From: Paenarthrobacter nitroguajacolicus JCM 14115
GTDB taxonomy: Bacteria; Actinomycetota; Actinomycetes; Actinomycetales; Micrococcaceae
Direction of reading: 5' to 3'
Assembly (NCBI GenBank): GCA_001313365.1
Contig: BBFS01000018.1
Span: forward strand, 1-54,999
Length of the DNA: 54,999 nucleotides
The notes beneath the pieces were generated by a model, which saw only the letters and a program-made list of their open reading frames with translations, did not search any database and was not told the DNA's origin. Positions 21,460 to 32,888 of the stretch are shown piece by piece. Position 1 is the stretch's first letter; each line of letters opens with the position of its first letter. Both the position numbers and the translations under genes were made by a program.

Positions 21460-22360
21460 GCACACTGACTGCAGAACGTCCGACGGCGGAACTCGCCACG
21501 CGCCCCAAGGCGCCGAAGCGTCGCTTGCGTGGGGGGGAATCGAAACTGCATCCCATGGTCTGGGTGTTCGTGGTGGCCGTCATGGCTTTCTCGCTCATCC
21601 CGTTCTACTGGCTGGTGAACACTTCCCTTAAGAAGGGAGCGAGCCTGTCCCAAGGCGAGCTCTTCCCAAGCCAGCCGACATTCGAGAACTATCTGGTGGT
21701 CTTCCAGAACCCCCGAATTTTCTCCTGGCCTTGCGCAACTCGGTGATTATCGCCGTCGTCACTACAACCGTGGCGCTCGTGTTCGCATCCTTCGCCGCCT
21801 ATGCGCTGGCCCGGCTGAAGATGCGCCGCAAGGCGATGATCCTGACGCTGATCCTCTCGGTGACCACGTTCCCGGCCATCGCCATCGCTGCCCCGATGTT
21901 CTCCATCTGGCGCGAAATCGGCCTGTACGACACTCTCCTCGGCCTCATCATCCCGAAGCTGACCTTCGCGTTGCCGCTGGCGATCTACACGCTGACGTCG
22001 TTCTTCAAGGAGATCCCGCGTGAGCTGGAGGAATCCGCGTATATGGATGGCGCCACACCGTTTGTCGCCTTCCGGAAAGTCATCCTGCCCTTGGCCATCC
22101 CGGGCCTCGCGACGACGGCGATCCTGGTGTTCATCTCGGTCTGGAACGAATTCCTCCTGGCCGTCACATTGACCACCTCGCCGGAATCACGCCCCGTCCC
22201 GGTGGCTATCGCGTTCTTCAGCGGCACCAGCGAGTTCGACCAACCCCTCGGCACCATCAGCGCCGCGTCGGTGATCATCACCATCCCGCTCGTTATCTTG
22301 GTGCTCCTCTGCCAGAAGCGCATCGTGTCCGGCATGACGGCCGGTGCCGTCAAAGGCTAG
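21456..22360 (+). CDS. Sugar ABC transporter permease (MalG-like)
   Basis: The second permease starts with GTG at 21456, overlapping the previous stop. After a short basic leader it reads LHPMVWVFVVAVMAFSLIPF and has about six membrane helices. Its EAA motif is ELEESAYMDGATPFVAFRKV followed by ILPLAIPGLA. One break near 21712 interrupts the segment between the first two helices. Length is about 301 residues. It ends with VSGMTAGAVKG, the usual MalG end. It forms a heterodimer with the preceding permease. Confidence 0.94.
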
Positions 22361-22408
22361 CCCTTTCAACCCGAACCTAGAAACCCCCCCAGAAAGAACA
22401 GGAACAAC

Positions 22409-23514
22409 GTGAGCATTCAGCAGCAGGCCCCGTCCACAACCCTCAAGGTGGGAGTTGTGGGCATCGGTTGGGCCGGCCAGCAGCACCTCAAGGCGTACAG
22501 CAACATTTCCGGCGTCGAGCTTGTCGCCGTCGCCGGCATGGAATCTGAGCTTCTTGCCCAGCTGAAGGAGGAGTACAACATTCCCCCACGCCTTCGCCCG
22601 CTGGGAAGACATGATCGAGCTCGAAGGCCTCGACGCCGTGAGCGTCGCCGTGCCGACGTTCCTGCACGCGCCGATCGCCATTGCGTCGCTCGAGCGGGGG
22701 ACTGCATGTGCTGAGCGAAAAGCCGTTGGCGCGCAACGCCGTCGAGGGTCAACAAATGGTGGACGCCGCCCGCAAGGCCGGCCGCGTCCTTGACGTCGCG
22801 TTCAACCACCGCCGCCGCGGCGACATCCAGGCGCTCAAGGAAGTGATCGACGCCGGCACGCTGGGTCGCCCGTACTACGCCAAGGCGTCGTGCTCCGTCG
22901 CCAGGGGATTCCGATGCTGGGCAGCTGGTTCACCAATCCTGAGCTCGCCGGTGGTGGTCCGCTGGCTGACATCGGCGTCCACGTGCTGGACTACTCGTTG
23001 CACCTCCTGGGCGAGCCCAAGGTACTGTCCGTCTCGGCGTCGACCCACTCCGAACTCGGTCCGCGCGCCTCGGCGGCAACGCCCGCTACACAGCTTCGAA
23101 CTCGAGTCATAAGTTTGAGGTGGAAGACTTCGCTTCGGCGTTCATCCGGCTGGAAGGCGGCGGTACCTTGATCCTGGAAGCGGGATGGGCAACCTACCGC
23201 GACGAGAAGGACCTGATGGACTTCACCGTTTACGGCACCGACGGCGGAGCGGACCTGCGCTCGGTGGGCGCCTCAGAGAACCCGGTGGCGGACGTGCACG
23301 TCTTCACCGAGAAGGACGGCGAGAACGCCGATTTCGAGGTGGTGGCCGAACCCGGGCGAGCCCACCAGGCCGTCGTCGACGATTTCATTGCGGCCGTGCG
23401 CGGTGGCGAAACTGTGTGGGGGGGAAGCCATGACGGCTCGCTGGCCCTCAGCCGAGCCTGGTCCTCGATGCCTGCTACAAATCCGCCCTCGAACAACGTG
23501 AAGTGGTGCTCTGA
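22409..23514 (+). CDS. Gfo/Idh/MocA-family oxidoreductase
   Basis: This is an NAD(P)-dependent sugar or inositol dehydrogenase. The Rossmann start [20 protein letters not shown] is followed by [20 protein letters not shown], the conserved [11 protein letters not shown] with the catalytic Lys, [17 protein letters not shown], and [20 protein letters not shown] with the active-site Asp and His. Length is about 368 residues. Breaks at 22590, 22700, 22905, 23070 and 23455 are explained by single losses or long runs. The start is GTG at 22409. The stop overlaps nothing, but the next gene begins one base later. It probably oxidises the imported sugar. Confidence 0.9.
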
Positions 23515-23515
23515 A

Positions 23516-24356
23516 ATGTCTGATTCGAAATTGAAGATTGTCGTCTGGAATGAGGCCGTGCACGAGGCCCGCAACGAGCCAGCAACCATTGGCGAGATGT
23601 ACCCCCCCGAAGGGATCCACGGTGCCATCGCCGCCGGACTCCGCGGCTTCTACCCGGACTCCGAAATCTCGACAGCAACGCTGGCCGATCCCGAGCACGG
23701 GCTGTCCGAGGAAGTGCTGGAGCAGACCGACGTGCTGCTGTGGTGGGGGGGGCATATCGCGCATCAGGAAGTGGCTGATGAAGTGGTGGAGCGCGTGCAG
23801 CGCCACGTGCTGGCCGGCATGGGCTTGGTGGTCCTGCATTCCGGGCACTTCGCCAAGATCTTCACTCGCTTGTTGGGGGGGACCACCTGCTCATTGAAGT
23901 GGCGCAACGAGGGCGAACGCGAGCTCGTATGGACGGTCAAGCCCTCGCACCCGATTGCGGCTGGTATCGAGAGCCCGATCGTGATCCCTCAGCAGGAAAT
24001 GTACGGCGAACTGTTCGACATCCCCCGAACCCGATGACCTGATCTTTATCAGCTCGTTCACCGGGGGGGGAGAGGTGTTCCGCTCCGGTGTGACATTCTC
24101 GCGGGGCAAGGGCAGGATCTTCTACTTCAGCCCGGGCGATCAGGAATACCCGGTGTACCACCAGCCGCAGATCCAGAAGGTCATCGCGAACGGTGTTGGC
24201 TGGGTGGCCCAGCCCGGTGTTTTCCGGGAGGCACCGGAGGTCTCCAATCCGGCGCGGGGCTGGTTCGAGGGGGGGCGTAAGACGATGCCACCTGATCCAG
24301 CGGGTGCTGGCCGCCGTCGAAGAGTTGGCGCGATACAGGGGGGGTGTGGTGACTGA
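23516..24356 (+). CDS. ThuA-family protein (trehalose-utilisation type)
   Basis: ThuA proteins have a class I glutamine-amidotransferase-like fold and act in sugar catabolism, often next to Gfo/Idh dehydrogenases. Here the protein begins [18 protein letters not shown], continues [16 protein letters not shown] with [18 protein letters not shown], and later [20 protein letters not shown] with [19 protein letters not shown], all characteristic. One break at about 24027 follows a C run. Three in-frame extra residues (YPPEG, WWGGH, LLGGT) each coincide with a seven- or eight-base run. The last 25 residues are doubtful, because a break near 24275 could hide an earlier stop. Confidence 0.9.
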
Positions 24357-24403
24357 GAGTCGCCGCCCCCTGTTCCCGGCTTCAACTTGGTAGTACTTAT
24401 CTT

Positions 24404-24927
24404 TCAAGATCCAGCGGTGAGGGATCGGCTGCCGTTCATACAGCGGGCTCCTCGGGCACGAAACCCTTTGCAAGGCAGTATCGATGGCCTCGGGGGAGAA
24501 TCCAGGACCAGCGGGTCCTTGGCTAGATCCGCGGCAAGGCCTGCGCCTTCGCCTGGTAAACGGTCTTCGAGGTTGTTGGGCGCATTCCCCCCCACGCGCT
24601 TGTGTAAACGCGTCAACACCTGGTGCTCCAGAACGGGGAGCGTCCAACCATGCAACGCCGCCTGCGACGCATACCACTCCCGCTGCGCGGGCTCCTTGAG
24701 CTTGAGCAATTCGATGATGTGGCCCCCACGGCAATTGTGCAAAGCTGCTTTGCACTCCTGGCTTCGGCCAATCCCATGCCGCAGCAAAGGCTCTCATGTA
24801 GAAGAGGTTTCGTCGGGAGAAGCCCCCGCATGTTTGGGAATTCACTCCGCAGGTCGTTGGCCAAACGATCCAACACTTTCGTTCCCCACGGTTGAGTGGT
24901 TTGCCGATCCAGGATTGTGCGCCCAAT
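24404..24927 (-). pseudogene. DUF1016 (YhcG-type) PD-(D/E)xK protein, fragment of the N-terminal domain
   Basis: Reading three frames together gives IGRTILDRQTTQPWGTKVLD, then LANDLRSEFPNMRGFSRRNL, FYMRAFAAAWDWPKPG and QLPWGHIIELLKLKEPAQRE, then WYASQAALHGWTLPVLEHQV. This is the N-terminal domain of the DUF1016/YhcG family, whose C-terminal half is a nuclease. Similarity ends at KDPLVLD, and the nuclease half is absent. The upstream end coincides with the stop codon of the LysR gene. Truncation at both ends means a true remnant, whatever the sequencing quality. It is probably left from an insertion or recombination event. Confidence 0.6.
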
Positions 24928-25835
24928 TCATGCGCTGCGCCCGTGCCCGCCCGCCTCCAGCCCCGCACCCACGGCCGCAACAAACGCATCCGTCTCCGCT
25001 GACCGTCGGCTCTTCAACCACAACGCCGAAGTCCGCCAGGCCAACGGATCACCCACCAACGGCCGCCACACAATTCCGGAGGGAAGAGGCGTCCACGGTT
25101 CCTCATTGAAGTGCACCCCCCCACGACCGGCCATGATCAGCCCGTGCATGAAGTGCTGATTCCTCGCATGGACAATAGCCGCAGGCAAATACCAGCGTCC
25201 CGGCACGTGTGCAGGAATGAGTCGTACAAGGTCGGCGCCATGTGGCGCGGGAAGATGATCAACGGATTCCCTGCCAGATCACCCAGCGGCACAGAAGACA
25301 ATGAAGCCAGCGGATGCGCTGCATTCATCACCACACCGAGCGCCCGGGAATACAGCGGCCCTGACTCAAAACCCACACTGCTCAAAGGGTGACGGACCAC
25401 CGCAACGTCCAGTTCGCCGTCGCGCAGTCGCTCGACCTGCTCAACAGTGGTCAGCTCGTGCAGGTTCAACAGGACGTCTGGGGGGGCGGCAGCGCCAAAC
25501 GAAGAAACCATCGTGGACAAGGCAACGGGGTTCGTATCCGGCGGCACCGCTACCTGCAAAATGCCGGAAGCGCCAGGCCGGATCCGCCGCATCGACTCCT
25601 GCGCCATGGCCACATGGTCCAGCACCCCTCGGGCATGCTCCAGCAACAACGCACCGGCCTCGGACAGCTCAACACCCGTACGACGCCGATGAAACAGCAG
25701 CACCCCGAGCTCCTTCTCCAGGTCCTTGATTCGCTGTGAAAGCGGCGGCTGGGCCATGTGCAAACGCTGCGCCGCACGGCCGAAATGAAGCTCTTCAGAG
25801 AGCACCACGAAGTACTTGAGATGATGGAGGTCCAT
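24928..25835 (-). CDS. LysR-family transcriptional regulator
   Basis: The winged-helix N-terminus reads MDLHHLKYFVVLSEELHFGR followed by AAQRLHMAQPPLSQRIKDLE, the LysR DNA-binding signature, and a type 2 periplasmic-binding effector domain follows. Length is about 302 residues. There is one break near 25195; the C-terminus GAGLEAGGHGRSA is in the second frame. It is transcribed away from the enoyl-CoA hydratase/ligase/transporter operon, with a 120-base shared intergenic region, the usual layout for a LysR activator of the neighbouring operon. LysR proteins of this subgroup (HLKYFVVLSEELHFGRAA) often respond to aromatic or organic acids; that is inference. Confidence 0.92.
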
Positions 25836-25955
25836 CGCCGCACCATATCAGTTTGGTATCAAGCCGAGTAGATATTGATGTTAGACGGGTCACATTCCTC
25901 GATGGTCAGATGGGACTCAAGAAGCCCCCCCAACGAACCAAAGGAATCCCCCCCA

Positions 25956-26721
25956 ATGTCCCAGGACGTCCTCTTCGAACAGACCGGCCCCACCGCCTTC
26001 ATCACCCTCAACCGCCCGGACAAACTCAACGCCTGGACCGAGGCCATGCGCAGTGAACTCATCGACTACCTGGAAGCCTCAAAGGCAACGACGAAGTCCG
26101 TACGGTCATCCTTACTGGCAGCGGCCGCGCGTTCTGCGCCGGGCAGGACCTGGCGGAGACTGCATCCATGAACCCGGACGATCACGAGTCCGCGGAAGCT
26201 TGGATTGACGGCTTCGACCGCCTCTACCGCGCTGTCCGTAACCTCGACCAGATCACCATCGCCGCGGTCAACGGCGTCGCCGCAGGCTCCGGTTTCCAGT
26301 ACTCACTACTCGCGGACCTCCGCGTCGGCGACTCCAAAGTCCGCATGGGCCAGCCCGAAGTCCTCTCCGGCATCCCCAGCATCACCGGCATCTGGGCCAT
26401 GTGGAGCATCCTTGGAAAGTCCAAGACCTCCCAGTTCGTCCTCACCGGCGAGCTTGTGGACGCTGCCGAGGCTCAGCGTCTCGGCCTCCTTAACTACCTG
26501 GCGGACGACGGCGGCGTGCTGGCTTACGCCAAGGACCTCGCCGCACGCTTGAGCCTCCTTCCCCCCCCGGGTGCAGTCCGCCTGACGAAGAACCGCTTGC
26601 GCAGCCTGGAAGACGACGACCTCAGCGACGCATGGCAGAAGCCAAGCGCGTGCACCGCGAGGCGTATGGCACCGGCGAACCGCAGCGCGAGATGGCCCGC
26701 TTCCTCGCCGGCCGCCGCTGA
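25956..26721 (+). CDS. Enoyl-CoA hydratase/isomerase family protein
   Basis: A crotonase-fold protein of about 255 residues: FITLNRPDKLNAWTEAMRSE at the N-terminus, then TGSGRAFCAGQDLAE forming the first oxyanion-hole strand, AAVNGVAAGSGFQYSLLADL for the second, and LGLLNYLADDG. Breaks lie at about 26085 and 26630, and a run of eight C adds one Pro (LLPPPGAVR region). The C-terminus is REMARFLAGRR. The start has AAAGGAA upstream and two C runs. It is first in an operon with a CoA ligase and a transporter, so it probably acts on the CoA thioester made by that ligase. Confidence 0.9.
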
Positions 26722-26738
26722 AGGGACGGGATAAAACC

Positions 26739-28333
26739 ATGAAAACCGCAACCCAAGACCGCTATACCAAACTGCGGAACAGCCACCGCTGGGAGGTGCC
26801 GGAACTCTACAACATGGCCGTCGACGTCGCCGACCGGCACCCAAGGGAAAAGCGGGCACTCATCCTGGAGTCCGCCGTCGAAGGTCAACGCGAGGTGAGC
26901 TGGGGCGAGATCCAGGACCGTTCCCGCCAGATCGCCGCCACTCTGCAAAAAGCCGGCATTAAGAAGGGCGACCGGGTCGCCGTTCTGCTGCCGCAGCGTT
27001 CCGACACCCCCCCGGCCGCGTACCTCGGCGTGCTCCGAACCGGCGCCATCCTGGTCACCATGTCCCTGCTCTGGGCAGCAGAACCTATCCGTTTCCGGCT
27101 GGAGGACAGCGGGGCGTCAGTGATCATCGCCGAGGAATCCGCGAAGCACCTGTTCGAGGACTACGACGGCACCTTCATCGACATTGACAGCCCGGCTATC
27201 AAAGAAGCGCCCACCGAATTCCACGACGTCAAAACCAACGCCGATGACCCCGCCCTCATCTTCTACACCTCGGGCACCACCGGCCGCGCTAAGGGAATCG
27301 TCCACGCCCACCGGACCCTCCTTGGCCACAACGAGTTCGAGTACTGCCACCAGATCGGCGACGGCGACGTCTTCTACGGTGCGGGAGACTGGGCGTGGTC
27401 GCTGGCCAAGCTCATGGGCCCGCTTCGGCTTGGCGCCACGCACCTGGTCTTCCGACCCAGCGGCGGCTTCGACCCCGCAGCCCTCTTGGACAGCATGAGT
27501 CGCCACGGCGTTTCCAGCGCGCTGGTCAACCCGACGTTCCTGCGGAAGATGCGCGAAGATGTTCCCGACGCCGGTACTCGCTTTCCGCTGTCCCTGCGGA
27601 CGATTTGTTCGTCCAACGAGCCGCTAACACCGGACCTGATCTCGTGGTTCGAGTCGCAGTACGGGGTGACATTGCTGGACTACTACGGTTCCACGGAGTC
27701 TATCCGTTGCTGGGCAACTACCGGATGTGCCGGTGAAGCCGGGGTCCATGGGCCGTCCACTTCCTGGATGGGAGGTCCGCCTTTTGGACGAGAACGAGCA
27801 GGAAGTAGCCGCTGGCGAGACCGGTGAGGTCTGCCTTCGCGCGCGATCCAACCCGCAATTTCCCTTGGGATACTGGAACATGCCGGAGGCGTCCGCCACC
27901 GCATTCGGGGGGCGATTGGTACCACACGAAGGACCAGCCTACGCGGACGAAGACGGCTACTTCTGGTTCCTTGGGAGGACCGACGACGTCATCAAAACGT
28001 CAGGCTACCGAGTCGGACCCTATGAGCTGGAGGCGGTCATCCGCGAACTCGATCCCGTGCGGGACGTGTCCGTCACCGGCGTGCCCGACGAGCTCCGCGG
28101 CCAGTCCATCAAGCCTGGATCGAACTGATGCCCGGTCACACTGGGGGGGAGCGGACCTGAGCGAAACCATCGTGGCCCACGTGAAGGAGAACTTCTCCCG
28201 CTTCGCGTACCCGCGATTCATTGAATACGTTTCCGCGTTGCCGAAGTCGGCCACCGGAAAAGTCCAGCGGGCCCAGCTCCGCGAACTCCCACACGTTGTA
28301 GCCTCTCCCCGCATTGAAGGACAACAATCATGA
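26739..28333 (+). CDS. AMP-dependent acyl-CoA synthetase (ACSM-like)
   Basis: This ANL-superfamily ligase activates a carboxylic acid with ATP and CoA. The P-loop [15 protein letters not shown] lies near residue 178, the A5-like motif [10 protein letters not shown] near 310, the hinge [19 protein letters not shown] near 410, and the final lysine motif [14 protein letters not shown] near 510. The pattern [20 protein letters not shown] resembles medium-chain (ACSM) or benzoate-type ligases. Length is about 530 residues. Breaks at 27700, 27770, 27930 and 28120 flank long runs. Its TGA overlaps the ATG of the transporter gene (ATGA). The natural substrate cannot be told from sequence. Confidence 0.92.
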
Positions 28334-29665
28334 ATACGATGACTGAGAAAGTTGCTGAAACCGGGTCTTCCCCGCGCCGCAGCCTGAAGCGCGTCGCCGC
28401 GGCAGCCGCCGTCGGAAATTTCGTCGAATGGTTCGATTCCGCGGCTTATGCGGTCATGTCCGTCACCATCGCGAAGCTGTTCTTCCCGGATTACTCCACA
28501 ACGGCGTCACTTCTGGCCGTGTGGGCGATCTTCGCCGGCGGCTTCATCGCCAGGCCGCTCGGCGCGGCTTTCTTTGGACGCTACGGTGATCGGATTGGCC
28601 GAAACAAGATGCTCGGCCTGTGCGTGCTGATCATGAGCGCGGCCACGTTCTGCATCGGTATCCTGCCGACGTTCGCGGTGATTGGAATCTGGGCTCCGAT
28701 TCTCCTGTTCGTGTTCCGCGCTGTTCAGGGCTTCACAACCGGCGGCGAGTACACGGGGGGTCCTCGGCGTTCATCGTGGAATACGCCCCAGAGGGCAAGC
28801 GGGCAACGTACGCCAGCATCATCCCGGCCACTGTCGGCCTGGCTTCGGTTGCCGGTGCGTTGCTGGGTGCCGCGATCACCGCGACGTTGAGCACCGAAGA
28901 CCTCCAGGCTTGGGGGGGCTGGCGAATTCCGTTCCTGCTGGCTGCACCGCTGGGTCTGATCGGACTATATATCCGCTCCAAGGTGGATGACACTCCGGTG
29001 TTCCGCGGCCTGGAGAAGACAGGCGAAGTGGCAAAGCGGCCCCTGGGAGACGCCATCCGGATGTGCTCGCGGCAGATCTTCACACTCTTCGGATACAGCA
29101 TCACCAATGCCATCGCGTACTACTTGATGAGCAGCTACATGATCGCTTACATGACCTCGAGCCTGGGGGGGTACTCCTCGGCCGAGTCCATGATCACGAG
29201 TGTGATTACCATGCTGGTGTACACGGCGGTTTGCCCTCTGGCAGCGCGCGGCAGTGACCGGTTTGGTCGAAAGAAGATGCTGCTGGTGGCCTGTGTTGGC
29301 TTCGTAGTGATGACCATTCCGGCCTTCTCGATCATGCCGCTGGGGGCTCGGGTTCGCGATTCTGGGTACGAGCATCCTGGGTGCACTTGTAGCCGTGATT
29401 GGTACGTCCAACGTGCCGGCTCTAGTGGAAATGTTCCCTTCCTCGGTCCGGGCTTCCGGCTCAGCCATTGGGTACACGCTGGCCTACGTACTGTTCGGGG
29501 GGAACCGCTCCCTTCGTAGCCACGGGGTTGGTAGCTGGATTTGGAACCCCCCCGCTGGCTCCAGCCTTCTACCTAATGGGCATGGCTCTGGTGTCCGCAG
29601 TGGTTGTGGTGCTGTTCTTCCGCGAGACGAAGGACCTGTCGCTGACGCGGACCACGGTTCTGTAA
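28330..29665 (+). CDS. MHS-family MFS transporter (organic acid:H+ symporter)
   Basis: This is an inner-membrane major-facilitator protein of about 445 residues with twelve predicted helices. [20 protein letters not shown] at the start and [20 protein letters not shown] are the classic ProP/KgtP/ShiA (MHS) signatures; [16 protein letters not shown] follows at helix 4. The C-terminal part is [20 protein letters not shown] and [20 protein letters not shown]. Breaks occur at 28760, 29350, 29500 and 29550. Together with the ligase and hydratase it probably imports the acid that the operon degrades. Confidence 0.92.
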
Positions 29666-29680
29666 GTCCATCTGCGTTGA

Positions 29681-29731
29681 AAGAGGTTGGGTTGGGTGCA
29701 CGTCAGCGCCCAACCTAACCTCTTGCTTTTT
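29681..29731 (+). terminator. Rho-independent terminator
   Basis: AAGAGGTTGGGTTGGG (29681-29696) pairs with CCCAACCTAACCTCTT (29709-29724), 15 of 16 bases plus a G-T pair, with a 12-base loop. GCTTTTTCCC follows. It lies 15 bases after the transporter stop and before the convergent hydrolase gene. Confidence 0.9.
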
Positions 29732-29750
29732 CCCTCGCTGAACGTCCGAG

Positions 29751-30383
29751 CTAGCTCAGCCCCCCCGCGGCAAACGCCTCAACCCGCGCGAACACTTCGG
29801 CCTGAGCTTTCTGGGAGGCCCGCCAATCGTTCGGAATCTGCAAGGAGTGGTCGGCGCCCGGCACCTCAAAGAACATTCCTGCACTCTCGGATTTACGTCC
29901 GCCGTCCCAGAGCTTGTCCAGTGAACCTCCGATAAACAGGTCGTCCTTCGACGACGTGCCGATAGTACTTCTGACTCTGTCATCTGTGAGCAGGGGCGTC
30001 AGCCAGATCCCAGGGATGTCAGCTTCCTCGGCCCAAGGAATACACAAAGTGCTGAATGATTTGGCGACAATCAGTCGCTGATCGGCTTCGGGCGAGGCAG
30101 CAAAAGCTTGCTCGGCAGCATTGGCCGCAAATTCGTGAGGCGCAGCACCCGGCGAATCGTCAGGAGTCCACCGGACAGCCTGAACATGCCATCCAAGCGA
30201 ACCCAACATTTCGCCTACCCAGAAAAGGACCGGGCCTTCCACTGGATATCCGGAACCGGGAAGCAGAACGGCCACTTTGTTCGTATCCGGTTGATTTGTG
30301 GAGGCTTTCGCCAGGTAAAGGATTCCATATGGCATGGTACTGGCCGGCTTCGCGCTCCATATCTGATCGAGCGAAGTCACCAC
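29751..30383 (-). CDS. Alpha/beta hydrolase family protein
   Basis: An uninterrupted 210-residue cytoplasmic protein. KVAVLLPGSGYPVEGPVLFW gives the oxyanion-loop region, RLIVAKSFST the nucleophile elbow with Ser, GSLDKLWDG the acid region, and VPGADHSLQIPNDW the catalytic His. The start could be the GTG/ATG near 30383 or the ATG at 30335 (MPYGILYLAKAST); neither has a strong ribosome site. It is transcribed away from the daptide cluster and shares its upstream region, so it may be unrelated to it. Confidence 0.75.
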   Translation of the reverse strand: MVTSLDQIWSAKPASTMPYGILYLAKASTNQPDTNKVAVLLPGSGYPVEGPVLFWVGEMLGSLGWHVQAVRWTPDDSPGAAPHEFAANAAEQAFAASPEADQRLIVAKSFSTLCIPWAEEADIPGIWLTPLLTDDRVRSTIGTSSKDDLFIGGSLDKLWDGGRKSESAGMFFEVPGADHSLQIPNDWRASQKAQAEVFARVEAFAAGGLS

Positions 30384-30567
30384 CTAGACAACCCCCGGCC
30401 AGCACCTAGGGGGGGCACCCAAATCACACCTATTTTCGGCTCCATCCACCACCTAGTTCCCCCCCGTTCCAGCCTGTGGCCTCCCAGCGCGCCCATAGTG
30501 TCCTTCTCAGAACGAGCCCCGGCCAACCGCCGGCCGCTCCCGGGAAACACGGACAACTTGTGGGGGT

Positions 30568-31603
30568 TTGGAATTGAAGCTGAGCCAGGAACAGAGCACC
30601 GCCGCCGCAATGGATCAGTGGATCACCGGCATCCCGGGGGCGAATCCCGGGCCACGTGATCTTCGTGGAGAACCCCGAACATACCGACTACGCGAAGACG
30701 CTGGCGAGCCAAGGCTCCACCATCCTGGTCCTCAACGGCGACAAGGATGCTGAAGGCACCGTAAGGGTTTCGGGATCGTATGACGCCGCCGGGGGGGAGG
30801 AACTCCTGGTCGACGGGTCTCTGAGCTTGGAGATCCAGGATTACGTGGCCATTCCGTTCGTGAACCTTGTGGGTGTGACCATTGTCCGGATCACTACAGA
30901 AGAGGACTGGCAGGCATTCTTTGACGATGCCCGGGAAGCCTGGACCTCGGGGCACTTCGTCCAACAACTCACTGAAGCCAATGCGGTGTTGGCTGAGCGC
31001 GCGTTGCTGACAGGGCAAAACAAAGAGGATCGCCTCCTTACAAGGCTCCACATCGCTTGGGATGGAACCGTCCTCAATGGACCTTACGGAACCATGATCG
31101 GCAAGGTGGGTGACGGACTGGCAGACCTACGCGTGAGGTCCGTTGCCCTGCGTCCGGAGTCTGCTGTCGCCTCGGCCTCACCGTCAATACACATTCGTGA
31201 CCTACTTGCCGCCTCGCCATGGATTCCCCGCTATCTGGCGGCGCTGGACGCCTGGAAGTTCATTCCGCGTGAAGAACGCGCCGGCACGCGCTTGGTCGGC
31301 TTCGGAATCAGCCTGTACGGCTCCGCCCTCAACGATGGTCCACCACCTGCAGGTGCTCCGTTCATCCTGGTAAAGGGAAGCCAGCACACGCTTTTGGACA
31401 CCTCAACGGGCAGGCTCTTCACCATCGGAGCTGATGCCGCCGTCATTGTGGAAGCACTATCCAACATGGGGCACCTCACCAAGGCTGCCAGCGTGGTAGC
31501 AGCTGCCATCAACGTGTCACCAGCAGTAGCCGGAGACGCGGTGCAAGCTGTCTTCACACATTTCGAGCAGCTGGGCATCGACGTCATTGGGGGGGCGCGC
31601 TGA
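30568..31603 (+). CDS. mpaB: Daptide biosynthesis RiPP recognition protein, MpaB-like
   Basis: The protein has about 345 residues. The C-terminal 80 residues (TLLDTSTGRLFTIGADAAVI, VEALSNMGHL, then AGDAVQAVFTHFEQLGIDVI) have the pattern of a PqqD-like RiPP recognition element, which would bind the precursor leaders. The N-terminal part (HVIFVENPEHTDYAKTLASQ, GSTILVLNGDKD) looks nucleotide- or fold-binding but is not a family I can name apart from MpaB. The first 26 residues (MELKLSQEQSTAAAMDQWIT and on) are in another frame and join near 30645 beside a G run. The start is a TTG with a weak site, so it is uncertain. The stop overlaps the aminotransferase ATG (TGATG). Confidence 0.75.
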
Positions 31604-32888
31604 TGACGTCCGTAGTAAGCACAGCTCCCGGTTTGCAGCGCCCGCTCTGGGTTCCCCTCACCACTCAGCACGACTTTCCGGACAGGAGCCACACGGCAGT
31701 CAGCGCCCACGGCGTCCACGTCTCGTTTGAAGACGGGCAGCAACGGATCTGTGCCAAGAGCGGCCTCTGGAACACCAACTTGGGCTACGGAAATCCACAC
31801 ATAGAAGCGGCGATCACGGGAGAGCTCCGCGCGGCTTCCTACCTTCCACTCTTCCGGACAGCTCACAGCAAAGCCATCGAGGCTTCACGAGCCCTTCTCT
31901 CACTATCCGCGCACAACTTCCAGCGCGTGGTCTTTTCCACCTCGGGAGGAGCGGCGAACGACGCCGTCATGAAGTTGGCACGTCAGTTCTTTGTGCTTGA
32001 CGGTCAACCCGAACGGAAGCTCATCATCGGGCTGAAGGGCAGCTATCACGGACTCACTTATGGGAGCCAAGCACTCAGTGGAGATGAACTCGGCCAATCC
32101 GTGTATGGCGTGGACCTTCGCAATATTCGCCACATCGCGTTCCAAGATCAAGGCCAGGAGCTGGCTCAGCTGATGCAGCGGGAAGGCCACAGGATCGCAG
32201 CGGTGATCGTGGAACCGGTTTTGGGTTCGGGCGCAGAGGCAGTGCCGGGCGAATTCATAGCCGCCCTGCAACAGCACCGCCAAGACCACGGATTCCTCCT
32301 GGTCGCAGACGAGGTTGCCACGGGTTTCGGACGCGTCGGCGGCTGGTTTGCGTCGGACGAGTGGCAACAACAGCCGGATGTCATCGTGACTTCCAAAGGA
32401 CTGACCAACGGAACCAGCGCATGCGCCGCCCTTCTGATAGCCCAGCGCGTGACCCAACTCTTTGACACAAGCGAGTCCGTGTTTGTCCACGGTGAGACCC
32501 AGGCCGGCACACCGCCAACATGCGCCGCCATCCTTGGCACCATCGCCGAAATGACAAGGCTTGATCACAACACCCTGAGCAAACAGGTGGCCGCTTGCCT
32601 CAACAAGCTCATAGAAGAACTTCAAGGCACCCGCGGCGTCGGTGACTCAACAGGTCGCGGCTGCATGAGGCAGTCAAACTCCACAGCAGGAACGGTATAC
32701 CGCTCTCTTCCGAAGGTGTCTTGGCAGTGGTGAGGAGCATCCACGAAGCGGGTGCCATCGTCCAGCCCGGTCCGGGCCGAATCCAACTCCTGCCAGCCCT
32801 TATTTACACCGAGGAGAACTTCGCTGAACTCCAAACGGCAATAAAGGCAGGCCTTGCTGGGGCCCAAAGCGACGGAGTCTTCGAATGA
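31603..32888 (+). CDS. mpaD: Class III aminotransferase, MpaD-like
   Basis: This is a PLP-dependent aminotransferase of about 428 residues. VVFSTSGGAANDAVMKLARQ holds the phosphate-binding residues, LKGSYHGLTYGSQALSG the aromatic stacking segment, FLLVADEVATGFGRVGGWFA the Asp that contacts the pyridine N, and DVIVTSKGLTNGT the Schiff-base Lys, all class III signatures. One break near 32668 (RGCMR) is a single-base error; the end reads ALIYTEENFAELQTAIKAGL. In daptide biosynthesis this enzyme is thought to transaminate the ketone formed at the former C-terminal Thr. It overlaps mpaB and mpaC, so the genes are coupled. Confidence 0.85.

Noticed and set aside
20521..21465. Long open frame of over 300 codons on the minus strand
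   Set aside because: It is the antisense of a clear ABC permease; its composition (Asp, Glu, Gly, His, Arg) is that of a mirror frame in GC-rich DNA.
23937..24989. 350-codon minus-strand frame
   Set aside because: It merges antisense ThuA, a piece of the DUF1016 fragment and part of the LysR end; no single protein fits.
29687..30409. Plus-strand frames between the transporter and daptide operons
   Set aside because: They are antisense to the alpha/beta hydrolase and show no domain.
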